From positions 1 through 64,000 of the forward strand of contig CANJLD010000002.1 in NCBI GenBank assembly GCA_947475165.1: DNA of 64,000 nucleotides, in the 5' to 3' direction. The notes below the pieces were generated by a model, which saw nothing but the letters and a program-made list of their open reading frames with translations, was not told the origin of the DNA and made no database searches. The position numbers were made by a program, and so were the translations under genes. Positions 10,035 to 20,254 of this stretch are shown here, piece by piece; position 1 is the stretch's first letter, and every line of letters starts with the position of its first letter. The DNA is from Bacteroidota bacterium. Its GTDB lineage: Bacteria; Bacteroidota; Bacteroidia; Chitinophagales; LD1.

Positions 10035-10511
10035 CTATTTTTCGCTGACAAAAAGGAAATCAATTCGCTTCGTTTTGCCTTTGTTCTTTCCTTCAATATA
10101 GGCGTGAAGATGAGCGGCATCTTTTAGCTCATACACAATTCGCTGAGGAAAATCGTGCGTGAGGTTTTCTGCCACAAAAGATTTTGAAGTAAACAAAGTG
10201 ATTTTAAACTCCACTTCCTTTCCTTTGTTTTCGCCTTGGGGTTTGGGGATGTAAAAATAATTTGCCCCTCGCACTATCAGCCGAATTGATTCATCGAAAT
10301 AAATATCTGTTTCGTCTTTATCGTGTTCTTCCTGCGCATAGTGATAAATAATACCGCCAATCATAGTGTCATTTATAGTCTGCCACTTTTCGTACGCCTG
10401 TTTGCCATCCAATTTCCAGCTTCCTTCCAACCACAAAAATTGCTTTACAGAATTTTCCTGTGCGTATGCAATTGAAGTTATCGAGATAAAAAATAAATGC
10501 AGGTACCTCAT
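10035..10511 (-). CDS. Small secreted protein, DUF6265-like
   Basis: MRYLHLFFISITSIAYAQ signal peptide then FLWLEGSWKLDG...EKWQTINDTMIGG. Upstream extension in the ORF track overlaps paaD and is not used. Confidence 0.7.
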   Translation of the reverse strand: MRYLHLFFISITSIAYAQENSVKQFLWLEGSWKLDGKQAYEKWQTINDTMIGGIIYHYAQEEHDKDETDIYFDESIRLIVRGANYFYIPKPQGENKGKEVEFKITLFTSKSFVAENLTHDFPQRIVYELKDAAHLHAYIEGKNKGKTKRIDFLFVSEK

Positions 10512-10512
10512 T

Positions 10513-11049
10513 CTAAATCGGTTTGAATTGTTCGAAGCCTTGTTTGCACGAAAAACAAAAACGAATAGCGCGACAAAGTGTGGAGCCAAATGCAGAGCGC
10601 AAAGTAGTATCGGTGCTATGACAATGCGGACAGCGAACTTTGTTGAGTTGCTCTTCTGTGAGCTCACCATCATTAAGCATAACCGGTGGAGCTAAACCAA
10701 ATTTCTCCAATTTGATTTTTGCAGAAGGTTTCATTCGGTCACTCGTCCATTGCGTTTCAAAATCAACTTTTACTTCAACCTCCTCAAAGCCGAGCTTCAG
10801 AATTTCTTCGCGAATATTTTTTTTGATTACGTCAATAGCGGGGCAACCAACAAATGTTGGAGTCATTGTAACTTGTGCGGAATTAGAATCGCGAATTTCA
10901 ATTCCCGTAATCATACCCATATCCACTATAGAAATTACAGGAATCTCGGGGTCTTTCACGTTTTCCAGTGCAAGCCAAATTTGTTGTTCTGTAATTTCCT
11001 GTATTTCCATTCTCGAATTCTCAAATTTGCATCTACCATTCCGCATCAA
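10513..11049 (-). CDS. paaD: 1,2-phenylacetyl-CoA epoxidase subunit PaaD
   Basis: LENVKDPEIPVISIVDMGMI, TPTFVGCPAID, and C-terminal Cys cluster RCPHCHSTDTTLRSAFGSTLCRAIRFCFSCKQGFEQFKPI. Confidence 0.93.
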   Translation of the reverse strand: MMRNGRCKFENSRMEIQEITEQQIWLALENVKDPEIPVISIVDMGMITGIEIRDSNSAQVTMTPTFVGCPAIDVIKKNIREEILKLGFEEVEVKVDFETQWTSDRMKPSAKIKLEKFGLAPPVMLNDGELTEEQLNKVRCPHCHSTDTTLRSAFGSTLCRAIRFCFSCKQGFEQFKPI

Positions 11050-11794
11050 TATCCGTTCTCACCACTTCGCACATTTCATCTAAAAGAGGTTTCAAAAATT
11101 CAGAATGAAAAGCTTTGCGTCCTCCGTAAACTATTTTCGATTCATCGGTTGCGGGAACTTTCAAATTTGCCACTTCAAGAATTGGAATGATTTTTTCCTG
11201 CCAGCGTTTTTTTAATTCATCTTCTCCGACAAAAATATTTTCTGAAATCAATTCGTTTTCAAATTCACTTTTTTCAAAAATGCCAAGTGACAAATGCCAG
11301 GCATAATTCAAAGATGATTGCAAGCGTGCCCTACTTTCTTCTGTTCCGTTGCCGAGTTGCTTTACAAAAGTATCAGCATGCATAACGTGATACTTTATTT
11401 CGCCTTTTACCTTCTTAGCAAGTTGCGCTAACGGCTGAAAAGAAGATTGAGTTAGCATATCATACCGAATCAATTCAGCATGGTCGAACAAGAACTGACG
11501 AACAATACTGAAATCGTATTCACCAATAGGCTGCTCAACAAACTGACAGCATTTGAATTGCTTTTCTTCACGTTTAAATGCAAGTGTATCCGGATCAGCT
11601 TCTCCTAAAACTTCATTCAGAATTTTATAAAGTGCTTGTGCGTGTCCAATTTTATCCTGCGCCATTGAAGAAAACGCGAGGTCTTCTTCCAGCATTGGAC
11701 CAATACCCGTCCATTCCGAATTACGGTGACCGATGATGAGCGCATCATCTGCCATTTTGTAAAGTAAATTTTTAAGTGCGTTGCTCATTTTCAA
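11033..11794 (-). CDS. paaC: 1,2-phenylacetyl-CoA epoxidase subunit PaaC
   Basis: LGHRNSEWTGIGP-like N-terminus, EEDLAFSSMAQDKIGHAQALYKIL, position in paaABCD cluster. Confidence 0.92.
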   Translation of the reverse strand: MKMSNALKNLLYKMADDALIIGHRNSEWTGIGPMLEEDLAFSSMAQDKIGHAQALYKILNEVLGEADPDTLAFKREEKQFKCCQFVEQPIGEYDFSIVRQFLFDHAELIRYDMLTQSSFQPLAQLAKKVKGEIKYHVMHADTFVKQLGNGTEESRARLQSSLNYAWHLSLGIFEKSEFENELISENIFVGEDELKKRWQEKIIPILEVANLKVPATDESKIVYGGRKAFHSEFLKPLLDEMCEVVRTDIDAEW

Positions 11795-12153
11795 ACTTTT
11801 TGCTTGCTCTGAAATTTTTCAATTTTATCTCTCACCTTATAATATGCCGGATCACGGAAAGTTTTTTCAGGAGTGGTTTCAAACATATCTTCATCATCCG
11901 AACCGAATGTGTAAACATCGCTTGTCTTCACCACCCAAAGGTTGGTTGTCTTTCCTCTTCTGCCAAAAACTTCTTTCGCCATCACCAAAGCCATTTCAGG
12001 ATTTGATGCGTGAACGACTCCTACGTGCGTTACATGTTTCCCTCTCTTTTCCTGATGAAAAACTTCATAGGTAATTAAATGAGAGTTCGTCTTTTCCACT
12101 TCGGCAGAAGGTTCTAAAGACAAGCGTTTTATTCTTGGGTCTAACGTGTTCAT
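11791..12153 (-). CDS. paaB: 1,2-phenylacetyl-CoA epoxidase subunit PaaB
   Basis: YEVFHQEKRGKHVTHVGVVHASNPEMALVMAKEVFGRRGKTTNLWVV, between paaA and paaC. Confidence 0.92.
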   Translation of the reverse strand: MNTLDPRIKRLSLEPSAEVEKTNSHLITYEVFHQEKRGKHVTHVGVVHASNPEMALVMAKEVFGRRGKTTNLWVVKTSDVYTFGSDDEDMFETTPEKTFRDPAYYKVRDKIEKFQSKQKV

Positions 12154-12181
12154 TGTATTTTGTATTTTGTATTTTGTATTT
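12154..12181. repeat. Perfect heptanucleotide tandem repeat (TGTATTT)x4
   Basis: Four exact consecutive units abutting the paaB start codon (minus strand: (AAATACA)4-ATG). Confidence 0.97.
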
Positions 12182-12214
12182 CATTCTCAAATTCTCCCAT
12201 CCGCTAACTCCTAA

Positions 12215-13201
12215 TTACGCAAGTGGCACTACATATTTTTCTGTCGGATTCATCAATGCCTGGCGCACCCATCTTCCCGCTTCTTCTGCAAATTTTCTGA
12301 CTGCAATTCTTTCGGCATTACAAGGTCCGCCACCATTAATTACTTTCTTAAATTCATTCCAATCGGGGTCGCTGAATTCCCAAATGCCATCGTTGTTCTT
12401 TTTCAAATTCGGGTCAGGGAAAGTGATATCGAGTTCCCAAATTTTAGGAACGTATTGGTCGAGGAACTGATTTCGCATATCGTCATTCGAAGCGAGTTTC
12501 ACTTTCCACTTCATCAATTTTTCGCTGTGCGCGCTCATTTTATCTGGCGGACCAAAAAAATGTAACAAAGGAACATACCACCGGTTGATGGCATCCTGCA
12601 AAATTGCGCGCTGATGTTTTGTGCCCGTAGCTAGATAAACCACATTATCGTGACCTTGCTTTAAGTGAAAACTTTCTTCGTAACAAATTCTTTCCAACGC
12701 GCGACAATACGGACCGTAACTTCCTTTACTATTAATAACCTGATTTACGATGGCTGCGCCATCCACTAAAAATCCGATCACCGCTATATCTGCCCATGTT
12801 TTAGCAGGGTAATTAAATACGTTTGAATATTTCGATTTACCATTCAGCAAATCATTCAGCATTTCCTCTCGCGTTTTGCCAAGCGTTTCAGCTGCCGAAT
12901 AAAGTAACTGACCATGCCCGATTTCGTCCTGCACTTTTGCAATCAACGCCAACTTTCTTCTGAAATTTGGAGCACGGGTAATCCAAGTTCCTTCGGGCAA
13001 CGCACCAACAATTTCTGAATGCGCATGTTGCTCAATCATACGAATGAGTTGCTTGCGATATTCCACCGGCATCCAATCCTGCGGTTCAATTTTTTCGCCA
13101 CGAGCAATTCGCGATTCAAACGCTTCCAATTTCTCGGGGTCTTCCACCGTGGTGTTCATTCGTTTTGCATCTTCTTCCGATAAGTTTGTGCTTCCGTACA
13201 T
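12215..13201 (-). CDS. paaA: 1,2-phenylacetyl-CoA epoxidase subunit PaaA
   Basis: [54 protein letters not shown] and [17 protein letters not shown] diiron motif. Confidence 0.94.
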   Translation of the reverse strand: MYGSTNLSEEDAKRMNTTVEDPEKLEAFESRIARGEKIEPQDWMPVEYRKQLIRMIEQHAHSEIVGALPEGTWITRAPNFRRKLALIAKVQDEIGHGQLLYSAAETLGKTREEMLNDLLNGKSKYSNVFNYPAKTWADIAVIGFLVDGAAIVNQVINSKGSYGPYCRALERICYEESFHLKQGHDNVVYLATGTKHQRAILQDAINRWYVPLLHFFGPPDKMSAHSEKLMKWKVKLASNDDMRNQFLDQYVPKIWELDITFPDPNLKKNNDGIWEFSDPDWNEFKKVINGGGPCNAERIAVRKFAEEAGRWVRQALMNPTEKYVVPLA

Positions 13202-13204
13202 GGT

Positions 13205-13780
13205 TTATGATTTAAGTCCTTTCAATAATAAATCAGAAATATCATTCGCAATTTCTTCTTGTGTCAAATTTTCGTTCGAGTTATACAAATCGTAAGTGGC
13301 GTTTAGCGCAGAGAAAATTGCGAAGGCAATCAACTTCGAATTCATTTTTTTGAAATCGTCCTTCTTAATTCCCTTGTCAATAATATCGCGGAATTTCATT
13401 TCATATTCAAAGCGTAGTTTTTTGAATTTGCCCAAATTCGGCTGTTCTAAAAATACCCACTCATTAAAAAATACTTCCGATGCTTCAAGGTTCGATACAA
13501 TTACACCAATGTGTGCTTTAATAACAACTTTCAATTTGCGCTGAAATTTTTCCTCAGTAACAACTGCTTTATCAAACGCAGCAAAAAACTGCTGCGCCAT
13601 ATCAAAACAAATTTCGCGTAGCAAATCATCTTTGCTTTTATAATGGTTGTATAAACTCGGAGCCTGTATGCCAACTTCTTTTGCCAACTCACGCATACCA
13701 ACAGCCGCATAACCGCGCTCGCGGAAAAGCTTTTGCGCTGTTTTCTTTACTTTTTCTTTGGTTGTTTGTGCAACTGCCAT
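13205..13780 (-). CDS. TetR/AcrR family transcriptional regulator
   Basis: KVKKTAQKLFRERGYAAVGMRELAKEVGIQAPSLYNHYKSKDDLLREI TetR HTH; directly upstream of paaA. Confidence 0.92.
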   Translation of the reverse strand: MAVAQTTKEKVKKTAQKLFRERGYAAVGMRELAKEVGIQAPSLYNHYKSKDDLLREICFDMAQQFFAAFDKAVVTEEKFQRKLKVVIKAHIGVIVSNLEASEVFFNEWVFLEQPNLGKFKKLRFEYEMKFRDIIDKGIKKDDFKKMNSKLIAFAIFSALNATYDLYNSNENLTQEEIANDISDLLLKGLKS

Positions 13781-13811
13781 AACTCTTAGCAAAAGAAAGC
13801 TTTTCTTTTGA

Positions 13812-13829
13812 AACTAACAAGTGTTAGTT
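13812..13829. promoter_or_regulatory. Candidate TetR-family operator (perfect palindrome AACTAACA-AG-TGTTAGTT)
   Basis: 8-bp perfect arms, 2-bp spacer, 32 bp upstream of the tetR-paa start codon. Confidence 0.75.
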
Positions 13830-13842
13830 ATCTTGAAAATCT

Positions 13843-14295
13843 TTACTCGCTTAGAAAGTCAAATGAGTATTCATATTTACCCTCACCATCGTAAACTTTA
13901 ATCATGATAGAGTTGCTGTCTTTTTGCAAAATATCACTCTCATATATTATGCGGGGATGAGTGCTGCAAATAGTATGTGCTATTCGAAGCATTAACCGGT
14001 TCCCTTCTAAATGGAAATAACTACATGAATCGTTACTGAAATTATTTGATGCAGTAGAATCATCAAGAAGTAGAAATACGTCCATTTCTATTCTATTGCC
14101 CTTCGGAGGATGCTTTTTAGCAGTAACCCTTCCTCTAAATGAAATTGGCTTGATTAGGTTTCGACAATTACTTTTTTGAATTGAATCATGCCGCAAGTAA
14201 TTATCTCTATCAGCCGAATTACAAATTATATCACGCTGAATATAAATTACGCATATAAAGAGGAATCCGAGTAATATGGAAATTTTGCTTTTCAT
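13843..14295 (-). CDS. Hypothetical protein with N-terminal hydrophobic segment
   Basis: ORF starting MKSKISILLGFLFICVIYIQ; no recognised domain. Confidence 0.6.
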   Translation of the reverse strand: MKSKISILLGFLFICVIYIQRDIICNSADRDNYLRHDSIQKSNCRNLIKPISFRGRVTAKKHPPKGNRIEMDVFLLLDDSTASNNFSNDSCSYFHLEGNRLMLRIAHTICSTHPRIIYESDILQKDSNSIMIKVYDGEGKYEYSFDFLSE

Positions 14296-14394
14296 AAAAT
14301 TATGTACGCTAACATATAACAAGCAAAGCAAACAAGCTCTACCCATTTTGAAATTCCACTTCTAAGTGTATATTCGCACCGGATTTATTGAGAA

Positions 14395-14416
14395 AGAGGG
14401 GACGAGAGTCCCCTCT
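14395..14416 (+). terminator. GC-rich hairpin in the rimP leader (possible attenuator or upstream terminator)
   Basis: AGAGGGGAC-gaga-GTCCCCTCT followed by CTTATTTTT, ending about 14 nt before the rimP ATG. Confidence 0.65.
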
Positions 14417-14430
14417 CTTATTTTTCGGAC

Positions 14431-14922
14431 ATGAACTTTGAAGCAGTAAAGAACAAGATTGAGGAGTGGTTGCAGCCCATACTGAACGAGAAAAATCTGT
14501 TTCTCGTGGACATCAAATTCCCAATGGGAAGGCAGATTGAGGTGTATGTGGACAGCGATAAAGGAATCCATATTTCGGAATGTGCCGAGATATCGCGGTT
14601 TCTGGAAAAGAATTTAGATGGCAGCGGTCTGGTGCCCGAAAACTACATTCTTGAGGTGAGCAGTCCGGGTATGGATAATCCGCTGCGGATTCCGCGCCAA
14701 TATAAGCGCAGAGTTGGGCAGGTTTTAGAAGTGACTAAAACAAACGGAGTGCAGGTGGTGGGAGAATTGATTGAAGCGAATGAGGCAAACATAAAGTTGC
14801 GCGATGTGCCGGAAGAAAAGAGCAAAACCCAGAAGGCCAAAAGCAAAGAAACACAAGAGCTAAAAGAACACGAACTGAAATTTGAGGAAATAAAAAAAGC
14901 CGTAATACAATTCAAATTCTAA
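14431..14922 (+). CDS. rimP: Ribosome maturation factor RimP
   Basis: LFLVDIKFPMGRQIEVYVDSDKGIHISECAEISRFLE and YILEVSSPGMDNPLR; followed by nusA-infB. Confidence 0.94.
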   Translation: MNFEAVKNKIEEWLQPILNEKNLFLVDIKFPMGRQIEVYVDSDKGIHISECAEISRFLEKNLDGSGLVPENYILEVSSPGMDNPLRIPRQYKRRVGQVLEVTKTNGVQVVGELIEANEANIKLRDVPEEKSKTQKAKSKETQELKEHELKFEEIKKAVIQFKF

Positions 14923-14980
14923 AACCAATACTTGCATTTTAAAACTAAAACCATAAATCTTCAAAACAAAATTTAATACC

Positions 14981-16240
14981 ATGAACAGCTTAGATCTGAT
15001 TGACTCGTTCAGCGAGTTCAAGCAAATGAAAAATATCGATCGCCCGACTATGATGAAGGTGCTCGAAGACGTTTTCCGCACCTTGCTTCGCAAAAAATAT
15101 GGCGATGTAGATAATTTCGACATCATCGTAAACACCGATAAAGGCGATTTGGAAATTTGGCATAAACGCGAAATTGTAGAAGATGCCGCGGTGGAAAATC
15201 CGATTACGCAAATCGGAATTACCGAAGCGAAAAAGATTGAAGAGGATTTTGACATTGGTGAAGAAACCTATGAAAAAATCACACTGGAAAGTTTTGGTCG
15301 CAGAGCGGTTTTAGCTGCGCGTCAAACACTGGCATCGCGCGTTGGCGATTTAGAGAAAGACGAAGTTTTCAAAAAATATAAAGACCGTATTGGCGAAATT
15401 CTTTCAGCCGAAGTTTATCAGGTTTGGAAAAAAGAAATTCTGTTGCTGGATGAAGAAGGAAATGAATTGTTGCTTCCTAAATCTGAACAGATTAAAACTG
15501 ATTTCTTTAAGAAAGGCGAAACAATCCGCGCGGTAGTTCGCAAAGTTGAATTGCGCAACGGAACTCCGTTTATCATTCTCTCAAGAACCGACAATGCTTT
15601 CCTTGCAAAATTGATGGAAGCAGAAGTTCCTGAAATTTTTGACGGATTGATTGTGATTAAGAACATCGTTCGTGAACCGGGAGAAAAAGCAAAAGTTGTT
15701 GTTGAAAGTTTCGATGACAGAATTGACCCTGTGGGCGCATGTGTGGGTGTAAAGGGTTCTCGTATTCACGGCATTGTTCGTGAGTTGAAGAACGAAAATA
15801 TCGACATCATTAACCACACGAACAATCTTTCGTTGATGGTTCAACGCGCATTGGCTCCGGCAAAAATTACTTCGTTAGATATTAATCAGGAAACAAAAAG
15901 AATTTCGGTTTACCTCGCTCCTGACCAAGTGTCGTTAGCAATTGGTAAGCGCGGAGTGAACATTAAACTTGCCAGCCGTTTGGTTGGTTTCGAAATTGAT
16001 GTGTATCGCGAAAACGAAGAAGGCAACGAAGAAGAATACGATATTGACCTTGATGAATTTGCAGATGAAATTGACGACTGGATGATTGATGAGTTGAAAA
16101 AAATTGGTTGCGATACAGCGCGCAGTGTTCTTCAATTAAGCGAAGACGAATTGGTTCGCAGAACTGATTTGGAAGAAGAAACTATCAAGGAGATTCGCAA
16201 GATTCTTCAGACAGAGTTTCAAGATGATAAGAAGTCGTGA
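14981..16240 (+). CDS. nusA: Transcription termination/antitermination factor NusA
   Basis: FDDRIDPVGACVGVKGSRIHGIVRELKNENIDII KH domain, S1 region, gene order. Confidence 0.97.
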   Translation: MNSLDLIDSFSEFKQMKNIDRPTMMKVLEDVFRTLLRKKYGDVDNFDIIVNTDKGDLEIWHKREIVEDAAVENPITQIGITEAKKIEEDFDIGEETYEKITLESFGRRAVLAARQTLASRVGDLEKDEVFKKYKDRIGEILSAEVYQVWKKEILLLDEEGNELLLPKSEQIKTDFFKKGETIRAVVRKVELRNGTPFIILSRTDNAFLAKLMEAEVPEIFDGLIVIKNIVREPGEKAKVVVESFDDRIDPVGACVGVKGSRIHGIVRELKNENIDIINHTNNLSLMVQRALAPAKITSLDINQETKRISVYLAPDQVSLAIGKRGVNIKLASRLVGFEIDVYRENEEGNEEEYDIDLDEFADEIDDWMIDELKKIGCDTARSVLQLSEDELVRRTDLEEETIKEIRKILQTEFQDDKKS

Positions 16241-16346
16241 GTTTTGCGATGAGAACGGGTAAACAACAAACAAATAAGTGATGCGTAATTGGCGATGTAA
16301 CCAGTTACGCATCGCCAACAAAATTACAAGTCACTAAATAAAATAC

Positions 16347-19064
16347 ATGGCAGAAGTAAAAGTATTACGATTAGCAAAAGCCGGAACAACTTATAACGTT
16401 TCGCAAGATCACATTGTGGAGGCGTTGCAGAAAGCGAAGTTTGCTCTTACCGGTGGCCCGAATGAGAAACTTTCACCGGAGATGATTGCTGTACTCGACA
16501 AAGAGTTTGGTACAGACAAGAGCATCAAACAACAGGCAGATATTACTTCCTTAGCTGAAAAAGCGCAGAAAGAAAGTATTGAAGCAAAGGTTGACAACAT
16601 TGCTACGCACAAAAAAGAAAAAGAAGACAAAGAGATTATTATTACCAGCAACATTGAACACAAAGAGGAGAAAGCAAAAGTAAAAGTTGAGAAACCAGTA
16701 GAAGAAGTGATTACTGCGAAAAAGCAGAAGCTGGAAGGACCGAAGATTGTTGGGAAAATAGAAGAGGAAGAAAAACCTAAGAAAGGAAAGAAGAAGAAAG
16801 AAGAAGAAGTTGTAGTGCCACCGGTAGTGGAAGAAGTGGTTGAAGAGAAAAAAACAACCAGGAAGAAAAAAGAAGAACCGGAGCCGGAGCCGGAAGTAAA
16901 AATTGAAACCAAGTATCAAACACTTGAAGGAACAAAAGAAGTAGGCAAGATTGACCTTTCTAAATTTGACCCTAAACCGAAGAAAAAGGAAGAACCTGTT
17001 GGAGATAAAAAACCTCGCGAGCGCAAATTAGTTAAGAAGAAAGAACGCGCACCGCTTGGTGGCGACCAATACTACGATAAAAAAGTAGAGAACTTCCAAC
17101 GCAAGCGCGAAATTGGCAGTGGCACAGGTTTTAAAAAACCAGAGATAACACAGCCAGCAGAGATAACTGAAAAGCAGATTGAAGATAAGATTCGCGCTAC
17201 AATGGCGAAAATTCAAGCGCAAACTTCTAAGAGTGACCGCTCGAAAATGCGCAGAGGAAAACGCGAAGCCATTCAGGAAAAAATAGAAGCAGCACAGGAA
17301 GGCGTTCAGCATAATAAGCTACAGGTAGCAGAATTTATTTCTGTTTCCGAATTGGCGAGTTTGATGAACATGGCACCGGTGAAAGTTATTTCTACCTGTA
17401 TGCAGTTAGGCGTTATCGTTTCAATCAATCAGCGGTTAGATGCTACGGTTATTGAATTGGTAACTGCAGAGCACGGTTATGAAGTAGAATTCATTTCTGC
17501 TGCCGATCAAACTGCATTTAAAGAAGAAGAAGCCGATAAACCGGAAGACCTTCATACACGCGCGCCAATTGTTACCATCATGGGTCACGTTGACCACGGT
17601 AAAACTTCGTTGCTCGATTACATCCGCAAAACAAATGTGGTGGCGAAAGAAGCCGGAGGTATTACACAGCACATTGGTGCGTATGAAGTTACCACCGGTG
17701 ACGGAAGAAAAATTTCTTTCCTCGATACGCCCGGCCATGAAGCGTTTACCGCTATGCGTGCGCGTGGAGCAAAGGTTACCGATATTGCCATAATTGTAAT
17801 TGCCGCTGATGATGCAGTAATGCCTCAAACAAAAGAAGCCATCAATCACGCGCAGAGTGCGGGTGTGCCGATGATTTTTTCGTTCAACAAAATAGATAAA
17901 GACGGAGCGAATGCTGATAAAATTCGCGAGCAACTTTCCGGTATGAATTTGTTAGTGGAGGAATGGGGCGGTCCTCACCAGAGCCAGGAAATTTCTGCCA
18001 AGAAGGGATTGAACATTGATTTGTTATTGGAGAAAATTTTGCTTCAAGCTGAATTGCTTGAATTAAAAGCAAATGCAAAACGCCTTGCCACAGGTTCGGT
18101 GATTGAAGCAACTTTAGATAAAGGTCGTGGTTATACAACCACCATTCTTGTTCAAAACGGAACATTGAAAATGGGTGATATTATTGTTGCCGGTCCGTAT
18201 ATGGGAAGAGTAAAAGCCATGTTCGACCACACCGGTGCTAAAATGAAAGAAGCAGGACCATCGGTTCCTGTGCAAGTTTTGGGTTTAAGTGGTGCGCCAC
18301 AAGCCGGTGAAAAATTTAAAGTGTTCGATAATGAAGCGGACGCAAAAGAACTGGCAACTAAACGCGCACAAATTGAACGCGAAACCGGTATCCGCACCAA
18401 GAAACATATTACGCTTGATGAAATTGGAAGACGTTTGGCTCTCGGAAACTTCAAGGAACTTAGCTTGATTCTGAAAGGGGATGTGGACGGTTCGGTAGAA
18501 GCGTTGGCTGATTCGTTGTTGAAGCTTTCGACAGAAGAAATTCAAATCAAAATTATTCACAAAGGTGTGGGGGCTATTTCCGAATCGGATGTGTTGTTGG
18601 CAACAGCATCAGATGCGATTGTGATTGGCTTCAACGTTCGTCCTTCGCTTAATGCGCGCAAGATTGCAGAAACAGAAGGAGTGGATATCCGTCTTTACTC
18701 AATTATCTATAACGCTATTGAAGAAATTAAGAGCGCGATGGAAGGATTGCTTGAGCCGAAGATTGAAGAGAAAATTATCGGTATGCTTGAAGTTCGCAAC
18801 GCTATTCACGTAAGTAAATTGGGAACGATTGCCGGCTGCTTTGTGAAAGACGGAAGAGTTTTGAGTCGCTCAAAGGTTCGTATTATCCGCGATGGAATTG
18901 TAATTCATACTGGTACTGTTTCAGGATTAAAACGCTTTAAAGATGATGTGAAAGAAGTGGTAAGCGGACTTGAATGCGGTGTAATGGTGAAAGATTATCA
19001 GGACATTATAGAGAACGATATCATAGAGGTATTTGAAGAAATAGAAGTGCAACGCAAATTGTAA
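16347..19064 (+). CDS. infB: Translation initiation factor IF-2
   Basis: [72 protein letters not shown]. Confidence 0.98.
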   Translation: MAEVKVLRLAKAGTTYNVSQDHIVEALQKAKFALTGGPNEKLSPEMIAVLDKEFGTDKSIKQQADITSLAEKAQKESIEAKVDNIATHKKEKEDKEIIITSNIEHKEEKAKVKVEKPVEEVITAKKQKLEGPKIVGKIEEEEKPKKGKKKKEEEVVVPPVVEEVVEEKKTTRKKKEEPEPEPEVKIETKYQTLEGTKEVGKIDLSKFDPKPKKKEEPVGDKKPRERKLVKKKERAPLGGDQYYDKKVENFQRKREIGSGTGFKKPEITQPAEITEKQIEDKIRATMAKIQAQTSKSDRSKMRRGKREAIQEKIEAAQEGVQHNKLQVAEFISVSELASLMNMAPVKVISTCMQLGVIVSINQRLDATVIELVTAEHGYEVEFISAADQTAFKEEEADKPEDLHTRAPIVTIMGHVDHGKTSLLDYIRKTNVVAKEAGGITQHIGAYEVTTGDGRKISFLDTPGHEAFTAMRARGAKVTDIAIIVIAADDAVMPQTKEAINHAQSAGVPMIFSFNKIDKDGANADKIREQLSGMNLLVEEWGGPHQSQEISAKKGLNIDLLLEKILLQAELLELKANAKRLATGSVIEATLDKGRGYTTTILVQNGTLKMGDIIVAGPYMGRVKAMFDHTGAKMKEAGPSVPVQVLGLSGAPQAGEKFKVFDNEADAKELATKRAQIERETGIRTKKHITLDEIGRRLALGNFKELSLILKGDVDGSVEALADSLLKLSTEEIQIKIIHKGVGAISESDVLLATASDAIVIGFNVRPSLNARKIAETEGVDIRLYSIIYNAIEEIKSAMEGLLEPKIEEKIIGMLEVRNAIHVSKLGTIAGCFVKDGRVLSRSKVRIIRDGIVIHTGTVSGLKRFKDDVKEVVSGLECGVMVKDYQDIIENDIIEVFEEIEVQRKL

Positions 19065-19082
19065 TCGACAAGTTCTTTAACC

Positions 19083-19117
19083 AAAAGCCTCCCTGACAAG
19101 TCGGGGAGGCTTTTTTT
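19083..19117 (+). terminator. Rho-independent terminator after infB
   Basis: AAAAGCCTCCC...GGGAGGCTTTTTTT stem and T-run. Confidence 0.9.
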
Positions 19118-19121
19118 CATT

Positions 19122-20231
19122 TTAAAGTGTTTTGTAAACGTTCATTGTTTTCTCTGCGATTATTTTTCCAGTCATAGTTTGTGCATGAGCGAATCCGTTC
19201 TCTATCATTTGTGCTTTTAGTTTCTCATCGTTCACCACTTTCAAGATTGCATTCGCGATTTCTTCTGCTGAGTTTGGGTTGATGTAAAGAGAATCTTTAC
19301 CGCCTGCTTCTTCAAAGCACCCGCCTTTAGTTGTAATCACTGGCATCTTACTAAAGAGAGCTTCAACAATCGGCATTCCGAAACCTTCATATAAACTTGG
19401 GAAGACAAACACACTTGCTCCTCTATATATTGTGGGTAAATCTTCATTTGAAACATTTGAAAGAATTTTCACTCGTTCTTGTAAATTTTTTTCCGCAATC
19501 AACCTTTCGATTTCTCTCTGCATATTTCCCGAGCCACCAACTAAAACGAAATCTTCTTCAACTTTGTCTTTAATTAAATCAAATGCTTCAATAAGCGTTC
19601 GCTGATTTTTGCGGGGGAAAAACGAACCGACATTCAAAATATATTTCTTCGGCAAGTTCAAATCTGATTTCCAATTTCTGATTTCCGATTTCTGAAATGC
19701 CGAATCAACAAGCGGATAAATTACTTCAATCTTCTCTTCGGTTACTCCATAAAATTCCATTAAATCATTCTTCGTTTCGTTGCTCACAGCAATTATTTTG
19801 TCAGCATGTTTTGTAGCATACTTTGTTTTCAGTTTGTAAACCTGTCGATCAACAAAAGGATATTGCTCCGCGTGTTTCAGAAAAATTAAATCGTGAATGG
19901 TGACAAGAGTGCTGAATGTTGAGTGCTGAGTGCTGAATGGAATTTCATTGCTAAGTCCGTGATAAATATCAATGCGGTGTTTTTGTAAATCATGTTTTAT
20001 GCCAACCGAACGCCAAAGCGGATGAAACGACTTTTGAAGATTAGTTTCAGGCAAGGCAATTTTAAACTGACCGGTTAACTGATTGAAAAATTCTTCTTTA
20101 GCTTTTGGCGCGAAGAGTAAATACTCTTCGTTCGGAAAATTCTGCATCAACGCGTTGAGCAAATTGCGGGAATAGTTTCCTAAACCCGAGCCGTTGTTTA
20201 AAGCGCGTTTTGCATCAAAGCCAATCTTCAC
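19122..20231 (-). CDS. Glycosyltransferase family 1 (GT4-type)
   Basis: GSGLGNYSRNLL, KYILNVGSFFPRKNQRTLIEAFD, VFVFPSLYEGFGMPIVEAL. Contains two heptanucleotide-repeat segments. Confidence 0.9.
   Translation of the reverse strand: MKIGFDAKRALNNGSGLGNYSRNLLNALMQNFPNEEYLLFAPKAKEEFFNQLTGQFKIALPETNLQKSFHPLWRSVGIKHDLQKHRIDIYHGLSNEIPFSTQHSTFSTLVTIHDLIFLKHAEQYPFVDRQVYKLKTKYATKHADKIIAVSNETKNDLMEFYGVTEEKIEVIYPLVDSAFQKSEIRNWKSDLNLPKKYILNVGSFFPRKNQRTLIEAFDLIKDKVEEDFVLVGGSGNMQREIERLIAEKNLQERVKILSNVSNEDLPTIYRGASVFVFPSLYEGFGMPIVEALFSKMPVITTKGGCFEEAGGKDSLYINPNSAEEIANAILKVVNDEKLKAQMIENGFAHAQTMTGKIIAEKTMNVYKTL
19664..19698. repeat. Degenerate heptanucleotide array (CTGATTT-type, 5 units) inside a glycosyltransferase CDS
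   Basis: ctgattt ccaattt ctgattt ccgattt ctgaaat. Confidence 0.85.
19909..19936. repeat. Degenerate heptanucleotide array (GTGCTGA-type, 4 units) inside a glycosyltransferase CDS
   Basis: gtgctga atgttga gtgctga gtgctga. Confidence 0.88.
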
Positions 20232-20254
20232 GAGTAGTTAATTTTAATACAGCA

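Noticed and set aside
16409-16919. Minus-strand Ser/Phe-rich ORFs opposite infB
   Set aside because: Low-complexity antisense shadow of the K/E-rich IF-2 N-terminal region.
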